A stretch of DNA of 25,604 bases from NCBI GenBank assembly GCA_036732755.1, contig DAINBU010000071.1:1-25604 (forward strand), written 5' to 3'. The notes beneath the pieces are model-generated. The model did no database searches, was not told the origin of the DNA, and was given only the letters and a program-made list of their open reading frames with translations. The stretch is from DASRRB01 sp036732755. GTDB taxonomy: Bacteria; Planctomycetota; B15-G4; SIAN01. Below, piece by piece: positions 13,501 to 20,172 of the stretch. Each line of letters opens with the position of its first letter. The first letter of the stretch is position 1. A program made the position numbers and the translations under genes.

Positions 13501-15710
13501 GCGCCGAGGTGATCTTCTACGAGGGCTTCAACGGAACGAAGCTCACCGGCGTCACTCGTGGTCAGGGGCTGGCGCAGGAGCTCGGCAAGACCGAGTTCGG
13601 AAGCAAGGGGTCGGGTGACGGCGCGCAACAGGGCGGGGAGGTGCATTACCTCGAGAAGCACGCGTGGCTGCTCACGCCGTCCGGGATCTGGACCAACTAC
13701 AAGCCGAAGTTCTTCACGGTCCTCGTGATCCCGATCGGCGTGCGCGTCCCGGGTTCGAACCAGAAGGACCACTTCCTCGACCCGATCGTGAGGGGCGACA
13801 CGCACTTTCCCGAGCTGTTGCAGATCGACGTCGAATTCGACGGCAGCTTCAAGAACGAGACGGAGTGGGTGCGGTACAACGCGATCATCGTCGATCGCAA
13901 GCAGGGCACGAACTTCCTGCGCACCGCGCTCGGTCCGATCGGCGCGACGCGCTGGTGGCTGCAGCTCTCCCCGCCGTCCGGCGACTCCTCCCAGTTCAAC
14001 GGCAACCAGGGCAGCCCGCTGTACGAGATCGCCAACGCCGGCGCGAACGGCAGCGGCTGGGCCCCGAACGGCACCGAGTACAAGAAGCTGATCGAGGGCA
14101 TCAACTACGAGCAGCTCGATCCCCTGACCACCGACCCCAACCGCCTCGCGTTCCGCGGCGTGCTCGGCACGGTGAACAGCGAGCACGCCGGCAGCGCGAA
14201 GCTGCTCCCCGTCTTCCGCTTGAACCGCCGCAGCGGCCGCGTTGTCCACGACGCGCTGCCCGGCCGCTACGACGAGATCACGGTCGTGTCGTCGCCCGAC
14301 CTCCCCACGCCGTCCGAGCGCTTCATCGTCAACTACGCGTGGTGCGGCCAGTACTGCGAGGGCTGGCAGATCGACCAGTTCTCGCACGTCGCCCTGCTCG
14401 ACCAGGCGCCGAGCAAGCGCGTGCTGTTCACGAAGCGTCTCGACCTGGACTTCTCCGATCCGAAGCAGGCGGCGGCGCAGGTGACGAACCTCGCCGACTC
14501 GCGCAACTTCGCCCGCATCCTGAAGCACCCGTCCGGCGAGCTGCCGAACCAGTGGGACGGCGCGAGCTCGCTCGCGATCGGCGGCGACGCGAACGCCTCG
14601 GGGAAGTCCGGCGGCGGCGCGGCGACGCCCGGCGGAGGCGGCGGCGACGGCGGCGGCAAGGTCGACGAGGTGCGCGTATTCGGCTGCGCCGACCCCGAGT
14701 CGACCTATCCGCAGTCGACCTACTTCCTCTCGAGCGCGCTCGAGGCGGGCGAGGAGAGCCGGATGCTGCTCGCCGGCGACGCGCTGCGCGTCGCGCACGG
14801 CACGCTCGCCTTCGGCATCCCGAACGGCGTCGGCCTCCACGGCGACGCGTGCGTGGTCCAGCTCGGCGACGACTTCGTCGAGTGCGGCGACCGGCAGGCG
14901 GGCCTGCCCATGACGCAGAACATCGCGGAGAACGGCCGCCACGTCTTCGTGACCGACCCCGCGTACCACTCGGCGGGCGAGCCGCTGCAGGTGCTGCCGT
15001 GGCTGGTCCAGTCGCGTCTGTCGTCGCCGATCTCCGCGACCGAGTCGCGCCTCTCGATCGCCGACGGCATGGGCTTTCCGCACCGCGGCTACGTGATGAT
15101 CGACCAGGAGATCCTGGCCTACACCGACCTCGCCTCGGGCGACGGCGGCGTGCAGCTCTACTGCCCGTCGACGATGCACGCGCCCGGCACCGGCTCGACC
15201 CAGCGCCAGCGCGGCGAGGCGGTCTTCCGCGGCCGCTTCGGCACCGGCGCGCAGCCGCACGCGGCCGACGCGATCGTGACGTGGTGGCCCAATCGCTACG
15301 ACGACGGCTACGCGCCGCGCTGCGACATCCCGGAGATGGCGTCGCTCGAGCTGCCGGTCGCCGCGCGCCGCGCCCTCTTCCACTCGGTGGTCTGGCGCAC
15401 GCAGCCCGGCGACGCCGGCCCCGACCTCGTGCTCACCGCGCGCGTGATGGGGCGCGGCCACTTCGCTGCGGACACGGACACCGACCCCGACCTTTTCTTC
15501 TTCGAGCAGTCGGGCACGCCCGAGAAGCCCAACCTGATCGATCGCCAGGGCGACCTGCTGCTGCTGCGCTTCAACGTCCGCTACCGCGCGGGCGTCCTGA
15601 ACCTGACCGACTTCACCGGCAACGGCTGGAAGCGCGCGCCGCTGCTGCAGACCGTCGGTGTCGACTTCATCGCCGACCGCGTCACCGAGCTCCACGAGGA
15701 GTCGCGCTGA
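10560..15710 (+). CDS. gspK: Giant GspK-like minor pseudopilin with LamG and repeated beta motifs
   Basis: GspK caps the pseudopilus tip with GspI and GspJ. This version is 1716 residues; the family is usually about 300-350. The N-terminus has a GspK-type prepilin signal, QRGIALPLVLAVLVCLLAIA: cleavage after Gly13 and Leu, not Glu, at +5, as is typical of GspK. GspK landmarks follow: DQAGRVDLNRAPLFLMAKVL near 115 and a helix-hairpin-helix-like PVNVNSCSPELLRLL near 363 with the FNGMKEF segment after it. About 600-760 is LamG-like (FGVSMWWTPGKSLGTDQTLF, TWYHVTAFCRGD, MCLWVDGRPRGKW). Four stretches share an I-x-G/D-x-E/Q-x-x-x-Y hairpin (near 163, 785, 977, 1508). A Gly-rich linker near 1353-1367 precedes VDEVRVFG, a typical LamG end strand. 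The rest is unassigned. Its TGA shares one base with the gspJ ATG. Confidence 0.87.
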   Translation: MESEGGTKAAQRGIALPLVLAVLVCLLAIAVPFALSMRHEQGGAAWRGADADVRREAASVRDLALAKFAAASESDTTRWSDPPDRMKVDVEAAARSLGIADLGPRARLLSGSLDDQAGRVDLNRAPLFLMAKVLGLESHLARKLTPDDKEIHLVDGDFLQDEGFLWIDGEVTYYKHREGATVRDFTRPAIVPGVWEPAKMSGDPSEFEAGTAVVDMRAWMAAAWVWKSPEIARPGAEARFESPTHAFAIASFGRGAFGEIQRERIERYATIFSADADRKRFGNPQRVLSPLVGGTTAELRIEQGQFAGPGSLCRVTTFERKVDYGFVRKVDLQDDGAKLTLEMPLLVTADPGQAVAEFLAARPVNVNSCSPELLRLLLTGLKLRGRQIEVEEKTADLVATRMVGARPFNGMKEFMALLDVLVEKEKVLKDEQRLAILLNAENSASAQIEGGTAPFCWASDGVVEVRAAASRNYPLTGKEKARAFVRDVVDVGGVGRTTRLFATQRDFEQPWWSSRMARGWTSFPENLDVMDGPYGAGAALPPGRLPAMLAPHSRFPAEDLNSTGARLAASRMYGFGVGNGIQFDKTWHFAGGRGDWDSTDPDGWRVSDGPQHVAPNGDENGVQISINVNPYGVERPRPFGVSMWWTPGKSLGTDQTLFDWRCNGGSSNPDAIDRVHLQFKASKLVFEVDDAFRRDSSDDKYSSRIVYDFSDGLALEGDTWYHVTAFCRGDRGGQMCLWVDGRPRGKWSHLTRTTSAFDAAAKSIANIAIDGKRLADGTTKFPSQGAVIVGGQVVEYTGISGNSLTTERDVAKRFGGVRPAPPPDQSQVGGVSVKKANQAITNAQKAQTQHPAQSVVELYGYSGRLASDIPAGSATLDTDGLGKFGVAMIDPKSAKVQLTLKGDQGPPIPLGQGIENDAQEIELLQLDSNKLQASDKAFQKNGGYALVVSYEWTLVNVQDPNDKKNDANMKDLTPLGSIVGGAEVIFYEGFNGTKLTGVTRGQGLAQELGKTEFGSKGSGDGAQQGGEVHYLEKHAWLLTPSGIWTNYKPKFFTVLVIPIGVRVPGSNQKDHFLDPIVRGDTHFPELLQIDVEFDGSFKNETEWVRYNAIIVDRKQGTNFLRTALGPIGATRWWLQLSPPSGDSSQFNGNQGSPLYEIANAGANGSGWAPNGTEYKKLIEGINYEQLDPLTTDPNRLAFRGVLGTVNSEHAGSAKLLPVFRLNRRSGRVVHDALPGRYDEITVVSSPDLPTPSERFIVNYAWCGQYCEGWQIDQFSHVALLDQAPSKRVLFTKRLDLDFSDPKQAAAQVTNLADSRNFARILKHPSGELPNQWDGASSLAIGGDANASGKSGGGAATPGGGGGDGGGKVDEVRVFGCADPESTYPQSTYFLSSALEAGEESRMLLAGDALRVAHGTLAFGIPNGVGLHGDACVVQLGDDFVECGDRQAGLPMTQNIAENGRHVFVTDPAYHSAGEPLQVLPWLVQSRLSSPISATESRLSIADGMGFPHRGYVMIDQEILAYTDLASGDGGVQLYCPSTMHAPGTGSTQRQRGEAVFRGRFGTGAQPHAADAIVTWWPNRYDDGYAPRCDIPEMASLELPVAARRALFHSVVWRTQPGDAGPDLVLTARVMGRGHFAADTDTDPDLFFFEQSGTPEKPNLIDRQGDLLLLRFNVRYRAGVLNLTDFTGNGWKRAPLLQTVGVDFIADRVTELHEESR

Positions 15711-16900
15711 TGCCGCCGCGCGCGACACGCGGAATGACGCCACCGCCCGTCTCGACGGGCGGGATGACATTGGTCGAGCTGATCGCGGCGCTCGCGATCT
15801 TCATCGGCATCGCCGGGCTGATCATCCAGGTGCTCGGCGGCGGCCTCGACCTCTGGAGCACCGGCGAGCGGACGCGCGACGAGTCGGAGCAGGCGACCGC
15901 GCTGCTCGACCGCGTCGAGCTCGAGCTGCGCCACGCCGTGAGCTGCGACCGCGGCGAAGGCGAGCCGCGCATCCAGCTGCTCTGCGACGTCCTCACGATG
16001 GACACCAACGGCGACGGCACCCACGACTGCCGGGCGCAGCGGCTCCTCTTCGTGCGCCGCCTCTTCGAGGAGCGCACGATGGTCGCGCTGCGCGAGGCGG
16101 GGACGACGCCGGGCGCCACGCAGACGTGGTTCGGCGAGGCGAGCGCGAAGGGCCCCGATCTCTTGGCGACCGAGGGGCTCGTCGAGTGCGCGCTCGTCCC
16201 GCAGTACGACAGGCGCACGGGCTACGAGGGGCGGCTCGTCCTGTGGCGCGGGCTCAAGAGCCCGATCGGCGGCAAGCAGAGCCTCTTCGAGCGCGCGCGC
16301 CGCGACGGCAGCGGGCTCGAGGGCGCGCTGCTCGAGCCGCTCGCCGAGGACGTCCTCTACTTCGGGCTCTCCTTCGTCGATCCATCGGTTCAAGACTCGA
16401 CGGCGTCGGCCGACGGCGCCGGCGCGGTGGTCGTGTGGGACTCGACGCGCGGGATCCTGCCGCCGGGCGAGGGCTACCAGGGGTTCCGCCACGCGCGCGG
16501 GCCGGCCTCGCTCGAAGATCCCGACGACGACGTCTTCCCGCAGGCGATCCGCGTGACGGTGATCCTGGCGCAGCCGCCGGGCGAGGCGCCGCAGGCGGCG
16601 CTCCAGAACGAGCTGCAGGCGTCGACCGGGACGGTGCGCGTCGACGTGCGCAACGGCCAGCACCTACGCAAGCTCGGCTCGGCGCTCACGCTGATGAAGG
16701 TCGGCCACGAGTGGGTCGAGGGGGGCGACAGCGACGGCGCGCTGCTCACGCTCGGCCGGCGCGGTCTGCTCGGGACGGCCGCGACGCAGCATCCGCCCGG
16801 GACGCCGATCCTGACCGGCCGCCGTTTCGAACGGGTCGTGCCGCTCCCGTCGCCGCGCAGCGACCTGATGAGCCGCGAGGTGCAGGAGCGCAAGCGATGA
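15710..16900 (+). CDS. gspJ: GspJ-like minor pseudopilin
   Basis: GspJ is part of the I-J-K tip complex that primes pseudopilus assembly. The 396-residue product has a prepilin signal TGGMTLVELIAALAIFIGIAG: cleavage after Gly18, Met19 as new N-terminus, Glu23 at +5. After the membrane helix comes the GspJ-like LDLWSTGERTRDESEQATALLDRVELELRHAV. The head is larger than usual (family about 190-230 residues), with an acidic Asp/Gly-rich stretch (MDTNGDGTHDC) that could bind calcium. The ATG at 15710 overlaps the upstream TGA by one base, and GAGGAG (15696-15701) sits 8 bases before it. ATG 15734 is an alternative start that would still leave the signal intact. The gene overlaps gspI by 4 bases (ATGA). 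Confidence 0.85.
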   Translation: MPPRATRGMTPPPVSTGGMTLVELIAALAIFIGIAGLIIQVLGGGLDLWSTGERTRDESEQATALLDRVELELRHAVSCDRGEGEPRIQLLCDVLTMDTNGDGTHDCRAQRLLFVRRLFEERTMVALREAGTTPGATQTWFGEASAKGPDLLATEGLVECALVPQYDRRTGYEGRLVLWRGLKSPIGGKQSLFERARRDGSGLEGALLEPLAEDVLYFGLSFVDPSVQDSTASADGAGAVVVWDSTRGILPPGEGYQGFRHARGPASLEDPDDDVFPQAIRVTVILAQPPGEAPQAALQNELQASTGTVRVDVRNGQHLRKLGSALTLMKVGHEWVEGGDSDGALLTLGRRGLLGTAATQHPPGTPILTGRRFERVVPLPSPRSDLMSREVQERKR

Positions 16901-17355
16901 GCCCGCCGTGCGACGTCCGCCGCGCGACGCAGCGCGGCTTCACGCTCCTGGAAGTGATGGCGGCGATCGCCGTCTTCCTGGTCGGCGTGGTCGGCGTGCT
17001 CGGGCTGCTCACGTCGGGCACGCGCCTCCATCAGGAGTCGCAGAACCTCGTCGTCACGAGCGACGTGGCGGAGGAGGTGCTGCTGCTGGCGCAGCGCGAC
17101 GTGAGTTCGCGGGTGAAGCACGCGTCCGATCCGCTGCCCGAGGCGCCGCCGCCCGCGCCGGTGCCGAGCCGGCCGGAGCTCAAGTACTCCTGGCGGATCA
17201 CCGCCGCCCCCGACGAGGGGCTCTTCCTGCTCTCCGTCGACGTCGTCTGGCTGGAGAACGGCCAGCCCCGCAAGACGACCTTCGAGCGCGTGCTGCCGCG
17301 GCTGACCACGGCCGACGTCGAGGCGCGCCGCCTGCTCGGCGGGGGTGGGCCGTGA
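16897..17355 (+). CDS. gspI: GspI-like minor pseudopilin
   Basis: The 152-residue protein has a textbook prepilin signal, QRGFTLLEVMAAIAVFLVGVVG: cleavage after Gly14, Phe15, Glu19 at +5. TLLEVMAA is typical of GspI, and its length is close to the family (about 120-130 residues). GspI recruits GspJ and GspK to the tip complex. A Pro-rich loop (LPEAPPPAPVPSRPE) sits between the helix and the beta sheet. The ATG overlaps the gspJ stop as ATGA, with AGGAG at 16884-16888. It is the last recognisable pseudopilin of the operon. The order G-H-K-J-I differs from the usual G-H-I-J-K. Confidence 0.87.
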   Translation: MSPPCDVRRATQRGFTLLEVMAAIAVFLVGVVGVLGLLTSGTRLHQESQNLVVTSDVAEEVLLLAQRDVSSRVKHASDPLPEAPPPAPVPSRPELKYSWRITAAPDEGLFLLSVDVVWLENGQPRKTTFERVLPRLTTADVEARRLLGGGGP

Positions 17356-17419
17356 ACCTGGAAACTAAGATCGCAGCGCGGGCCGCCGTCGCACACGGCG
17401 TCCCGCCGGGAGTCGCGCC

Positions 17420-18979
17420 ATGACGCACGTTTCGAAGCTGCTCGCGGGCCTGCTCCTCGCCGGCTCGATCGCCGCGTTGCCGGCGCGCGCCGCGCCTGGC
17501 GAAAGCGACGGCGACGAGGTCCAGGTGATCCGGCTGCGCGTCGGGACCGAGATCGTCGGCGTCATCACGCCCGACGGCTTCGACGAGGCGCGCGGCGTGC
17601 GCGTGCGCCGCGTCGACGACGACGCGCTGCTCGACATCGGCTTCGACCAGATGCTGCCGGAGGACGCGCGGCGGATCCGGGCCGCGCACGGCTACATGCC
17701 CGACGACCCCGACCCGATCCTGGTCGACGCGATGCGGATCAAGTTCCTCGACGGCAGCGTGATGACCGGCGTGATCCTGGAGCAGGACAGCGACACCATC
17801 AAGTTCAAGCACGGAGCCGGCGCGCCGACCGTGCTCAAGCGGTCGGGCGTGCGCAGCGTCGAGCCGGTGAAGGTCGACGCGCTCGAGGTCTACGACCCCG
17901 AGGAGCTCTACGGACGCGAGCTCGCCGCGCGCAACCCGGCGACGGCGCTCGACCACTACAACGTCGCGCTCTACTGCGAGAGCCTGCAGCTCTGGGCGCA
18001 CGCCAAGGAGCACCTCGCGAAGGCGGCCGAGCTCGACGCGTCGTTCAAGGCCGACCTCGTCGGGCAGAAGCAGAAGCAGTACGAGCGGCGCATCGAGGCG
18101 GGCGAGGACTCGGAGCTGATCGCGAAGGCGCAGCGCATGGCGCGCAGCGACCAGTACGACGCCGCGCTCGCGAAGCTCGACGAGTTCCTCAAGGCCAAGC
18201 CCGGCTCGGCGCTGCGCCCCGACGCGGAGAAGGTGCGCGGGCGGATCGCCAAGGCGCGCGAGCACTGGCTCGGCGAGCAGACCATCGTCTACTTCTTCAC
18301 CCACGTCGACCGCGCGATCCGCAAGATCGCGGCGGAGCCCAAGGCGACGGCCAAGGAGTGCCGCAAGCGGGTCGAGACGGAGGTGACCAAGGCCGCGATC
18401 GACACGACGGCGAAGTACCTGAAGGTCGCCCCTTCCGACGTGCAGCGCGTCTGGGAGGACGCCAAGCGGCAGACCGCGTCGCCGCACTTCGGCTCCTACG
18501 GCTCGGGCACCTGGACCCTCGGCCTCGAGGGCGCGATGAAGGGGCTCACCCCCGAGGATCCGAACAAGAAGGCCGATGCCGCGGCCAAGCCCGCCAAGGA
18601 CGAGTCGCTCGAGGATCGCATCAAGAAGCTCCTCGAGGAGAAGAAGAAGGCGCAGGAGGAGGCGCAGAAGAAGGGCAAGAAGGGCGGCCCGCAGCAGCCC
18701 AACAAGAAGATGGCGTCGGGCCCGCAGATCGCCGACATCCCGCCCACGGAAGAGGAGTGGTGGGTCACCCTCACCATCGACGAGAAGACCGGGTACCTCA
18801 CTGCGTGGTGGGCCGAGCACGAGGCGAACGCGAAGCTCTACCGCGTCGACCAGCAGCCGTGCGTGACGTGCAGCGGGCTCGGCTCGCTGCGGTACGTGAA
18901 TCCGGACGGCCAGGAGATGGCGAAGCCGTGCCCGCGCTGCAAGGGGCTCCAGTTCGACCGCGTCGTCCGCTTTCACTGA
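17420..18979 (+). CDS. Secreted protein with Sm-like repeats and DnaJ-like Cys motifs
   Basis: I do not recognise a named family. The 519-residue product starts with a Sec-type signal peptide (hydrophobic 7-20, likely cleavage after ALPARA, residue 24). Residues about 28-155 hold two similar beta-rich units (GTEIVGVITPDGF; FLDGSVMTGVILEQDSDTIK followed by GVRSVEPV) that look like small Sm/SH3-type barrels, ending in EVYDPEELYGREL. A helical TPR-like region follows (about 160-300), then a Lys/Glu/Ala-rich charged segment (about 385-430). The C-terminus has paired CxxC motifs, CVTCSGLG (481-488) and CPRCKGLQ (504-511), like half of a DnaJ zinc-binding domain. GGGAG at 17408-17412 lies 7 bases before the ATG. 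The 64-base gap to gspI suggests it may be the last operon gene; a role in secretion is only inferred. Confidence 0.82.
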   Translation: MTHVSKLLAGLLLAGSIAALPARAAPGESDGDEVQVIRLRVGTEIVGVITPDGFDEARGVRVRRVDDDALLDIGFDQMLPEDARRIRAAHGYMPDDPDPILVDAMRIKFLDGSVMTGVILEQDSDTIKFKHGAGAPTVLKRSGVRSVEPVKVDALEVYDPEELYGRELAARNPATALDHYNVALYCESLQLWAHAKEHLAKAAELDASFKADLVGQKQKQYERRIEAGEDSELIAKAQRMARSDQYDAALAKLDEFLKAKPGSALRPDAEKVRGRIAKAREHWLGEQTIVYFFTHVDRAIRKIAAEPKATAKECRKRVETEVTKAAIDTTAKYLKVAPSDVQRVWEDAKRQTASPHFGSYGSGTWTLGLEGAMKGLTPEDPNKKADAAAKPAKDESLEDRIKKLLEEKKKAQEEAQKKGKKGGPQQPNKKMASGPQIADIPPTEEEWWVTLTIDEKTGYLTAWWAEHEANAKLYRVDQQPCVTCSGLGSLRYVNPDGQEMAKPCPRCKGLQFDRVVRFH

Positions 18980-19146
18980 AAAGGCGCGGGGCGCGGCGGG
19001 CCGGGCGTGCGCGCCGGGCTCGTTCCCTTGCCGGAGGGCGGCCGGTATCCTGCCCGCCCAATCGTCCGGGCGCCGCGCCGCGGCGCGATCCGGGCGGGAG
19101 TCGGCGGTCCTGGCGGTCCGCCGGAGAATGTCTTGGGAGGGGAGTC
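18980..19146. other. Intergenic region before the isomerase lipoprotein gene
   Basis: This region is extremely GC-rich with several short palindromes, including GCGCCGCGGCGC near 19075-19086. A TATCCT (19046-19051) with TTCCCT 17 bases upstream is a possible but weak promoter. No terminator with a T-tract follows the upstream gene. Confidence 0.35.
19135..19140 (+). promoter_or_regulatory. Ribosome binding site deciding a GTG start
   Basis: GGGAGG lies 6 bases before GTG 19147. This start gives a short, normal lipoprotein signal; longer in-frame starts upstream would add an arginine-rich, non-signal-like extension. Confidence 0.55.
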
Positions 19147-20172
19147 GTGCTCGGAGGGCTCGCGCGCCCACGCGGGAGCGGTGCGCTCGCGGCCGGTGCG
19201 CTCGCGGCGTTCGTCGCCGCGGGCTGCGTCGGCGAGGGCGCGACGCCGCTGCGTCCCGACGACGCGGCGGCGAGCGCCGCCGATCCCGCCCGCTCCTCGA
19301 AGAGGGACGGCCCGCGCACTTCGCCCGAGCTCGTGCCCCCGGGCGCGTCGACTGGCGGCGACCTGACCGTCGCCGTGGTCGACGGCGCCCCGGTGCACGC
19401 GGCCGACGCCTACCGCCTGCTCCTGCTCTCGCTCCCCGACGAGACGCAGAACGCGGCGCGGCAGCTGGTGGTCGACCGCATCGCGGCGGCGGAGGCGGCC
19501 TCCGAGTCGATCAACGTGCCGCCGGCGGTCGTCGACCGCGAGCTCGAGCGGGTGCTCGGCGAACAGGACCGCAAGGTGCGCGAGTCGTCGAAGGGGAAGC
19601 AGGACCTCGCGAGCTACGTCCAGACGACCTACGCGCTCGACAAGGCGCACTATGCCGAGCTGGTCCGGCAGACGGTCGCGCGCTCGCTGCTGCTCGAGCG
19701 CGTCGTGCTGCTGGAGCTGGCGAGGCACCCGCGCACGCAGCTGCGCCTGATCCGCGTGAAGGAGAAGTCGCTCGCCGAGGAGATCCGGCGCAAGATCACG
19801 CAGGGCGCCGATTTCGCGACGCTGGCGCGCCAGCACTCCGAGGACGGCAGCGCGCGCGAAGGCGGCCTCTACCCGCCCCTCCCGAGCGACCTTCCGTCGC
19901 AGCTCTTCGCCCGCACCGAGGGGTTGAAGGGCGGCGACGTGGGCGAAGTCGAAGAGGTCTCGACGAACGATGGTCCCCGCTTTCGAATCGTGCAGGTGCT
20001 GACGCGGCTCCCGGCCGAGACCGGCACCTGGGCCGAGCGCGGTTCGGGCATCGACAAGGTGCTCGAAGGGCGACCGCTCTCGCCGCTGGAACTCGAGGCG
20101 TGGATGCACGTGATGGAAACGCGACACCCGATCCGCATCCTTCCGTTGGGGGCGCTCGACCATGGCCCGTGA
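19147..20172 (+). CDS. Parvulin-type peptidyl-prolyl isomerase lipoprotein
   Basis: This is predicted to catalyse cis-trans isomerisation of prolyl bonds and assist folding of exported proteins, like SurA or PrsA. With GTG 19147 it has 341 residues. The N-terminus has a hydrophobic stretch ending FVAAGC, so Cys27 is probably lipidated. About residues 75-195 are helical and resemble the SurA N-terminal chaperone region (NAARQLVVDRIAAAEAA, VVDRELERVLGEQDRK). About residues 199-289 are a PpiC/rotamase domain (LRLIRVKEKSLAEEI, GADFATLARQHSEDGSAREG, then SQLFARTEGLKGGDVGEV). The gene overlaps scpB by 11 bases, so the two are likely cotranscribed although the functions differ. A larger SurA-N-like protein is encoded just after scpB. 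Confidence 0.82.
   Translation: MLGGLARPRGSGALAAGALAAFVAAGCVGEGATPLRPDDAAASAADPARSSKRDGPRTSPELVPPGASTGGDLTVAVVDGAPVHAADAYRLLLLSLPDETQNAARQLVVDRIAAAEAASESINVPPAVVDRELERVLGEQDRKVRESSKGKQDLASYVQTTYALDKAHYAELVRQTVARSLLLERVVLLELARHPRTQLRLIRVKEKSLAEEIRRKITQGADFATLARQHSEDGSAREGGLYPPLPSDLPSQLFARTEGLKGGDVGEVEEVSTNDGPRFRIVQVLTRLPAETGTWAERGSGIDKVLEGRPLSPLELEAWMHVMETRHPIRILPLGALDHGP

Noticed and set aside
10224..15770. Minus-strand open frame of about 1850 codons opposite the giant GspK gene
   Set aside because: Its translation is Arg/Ala/Val/Glu-rich without motifs, as expected from the reverse of GC-rich codons. The plus strand carries clear prepilin, helix-hairpin-helix-like and LamG features.
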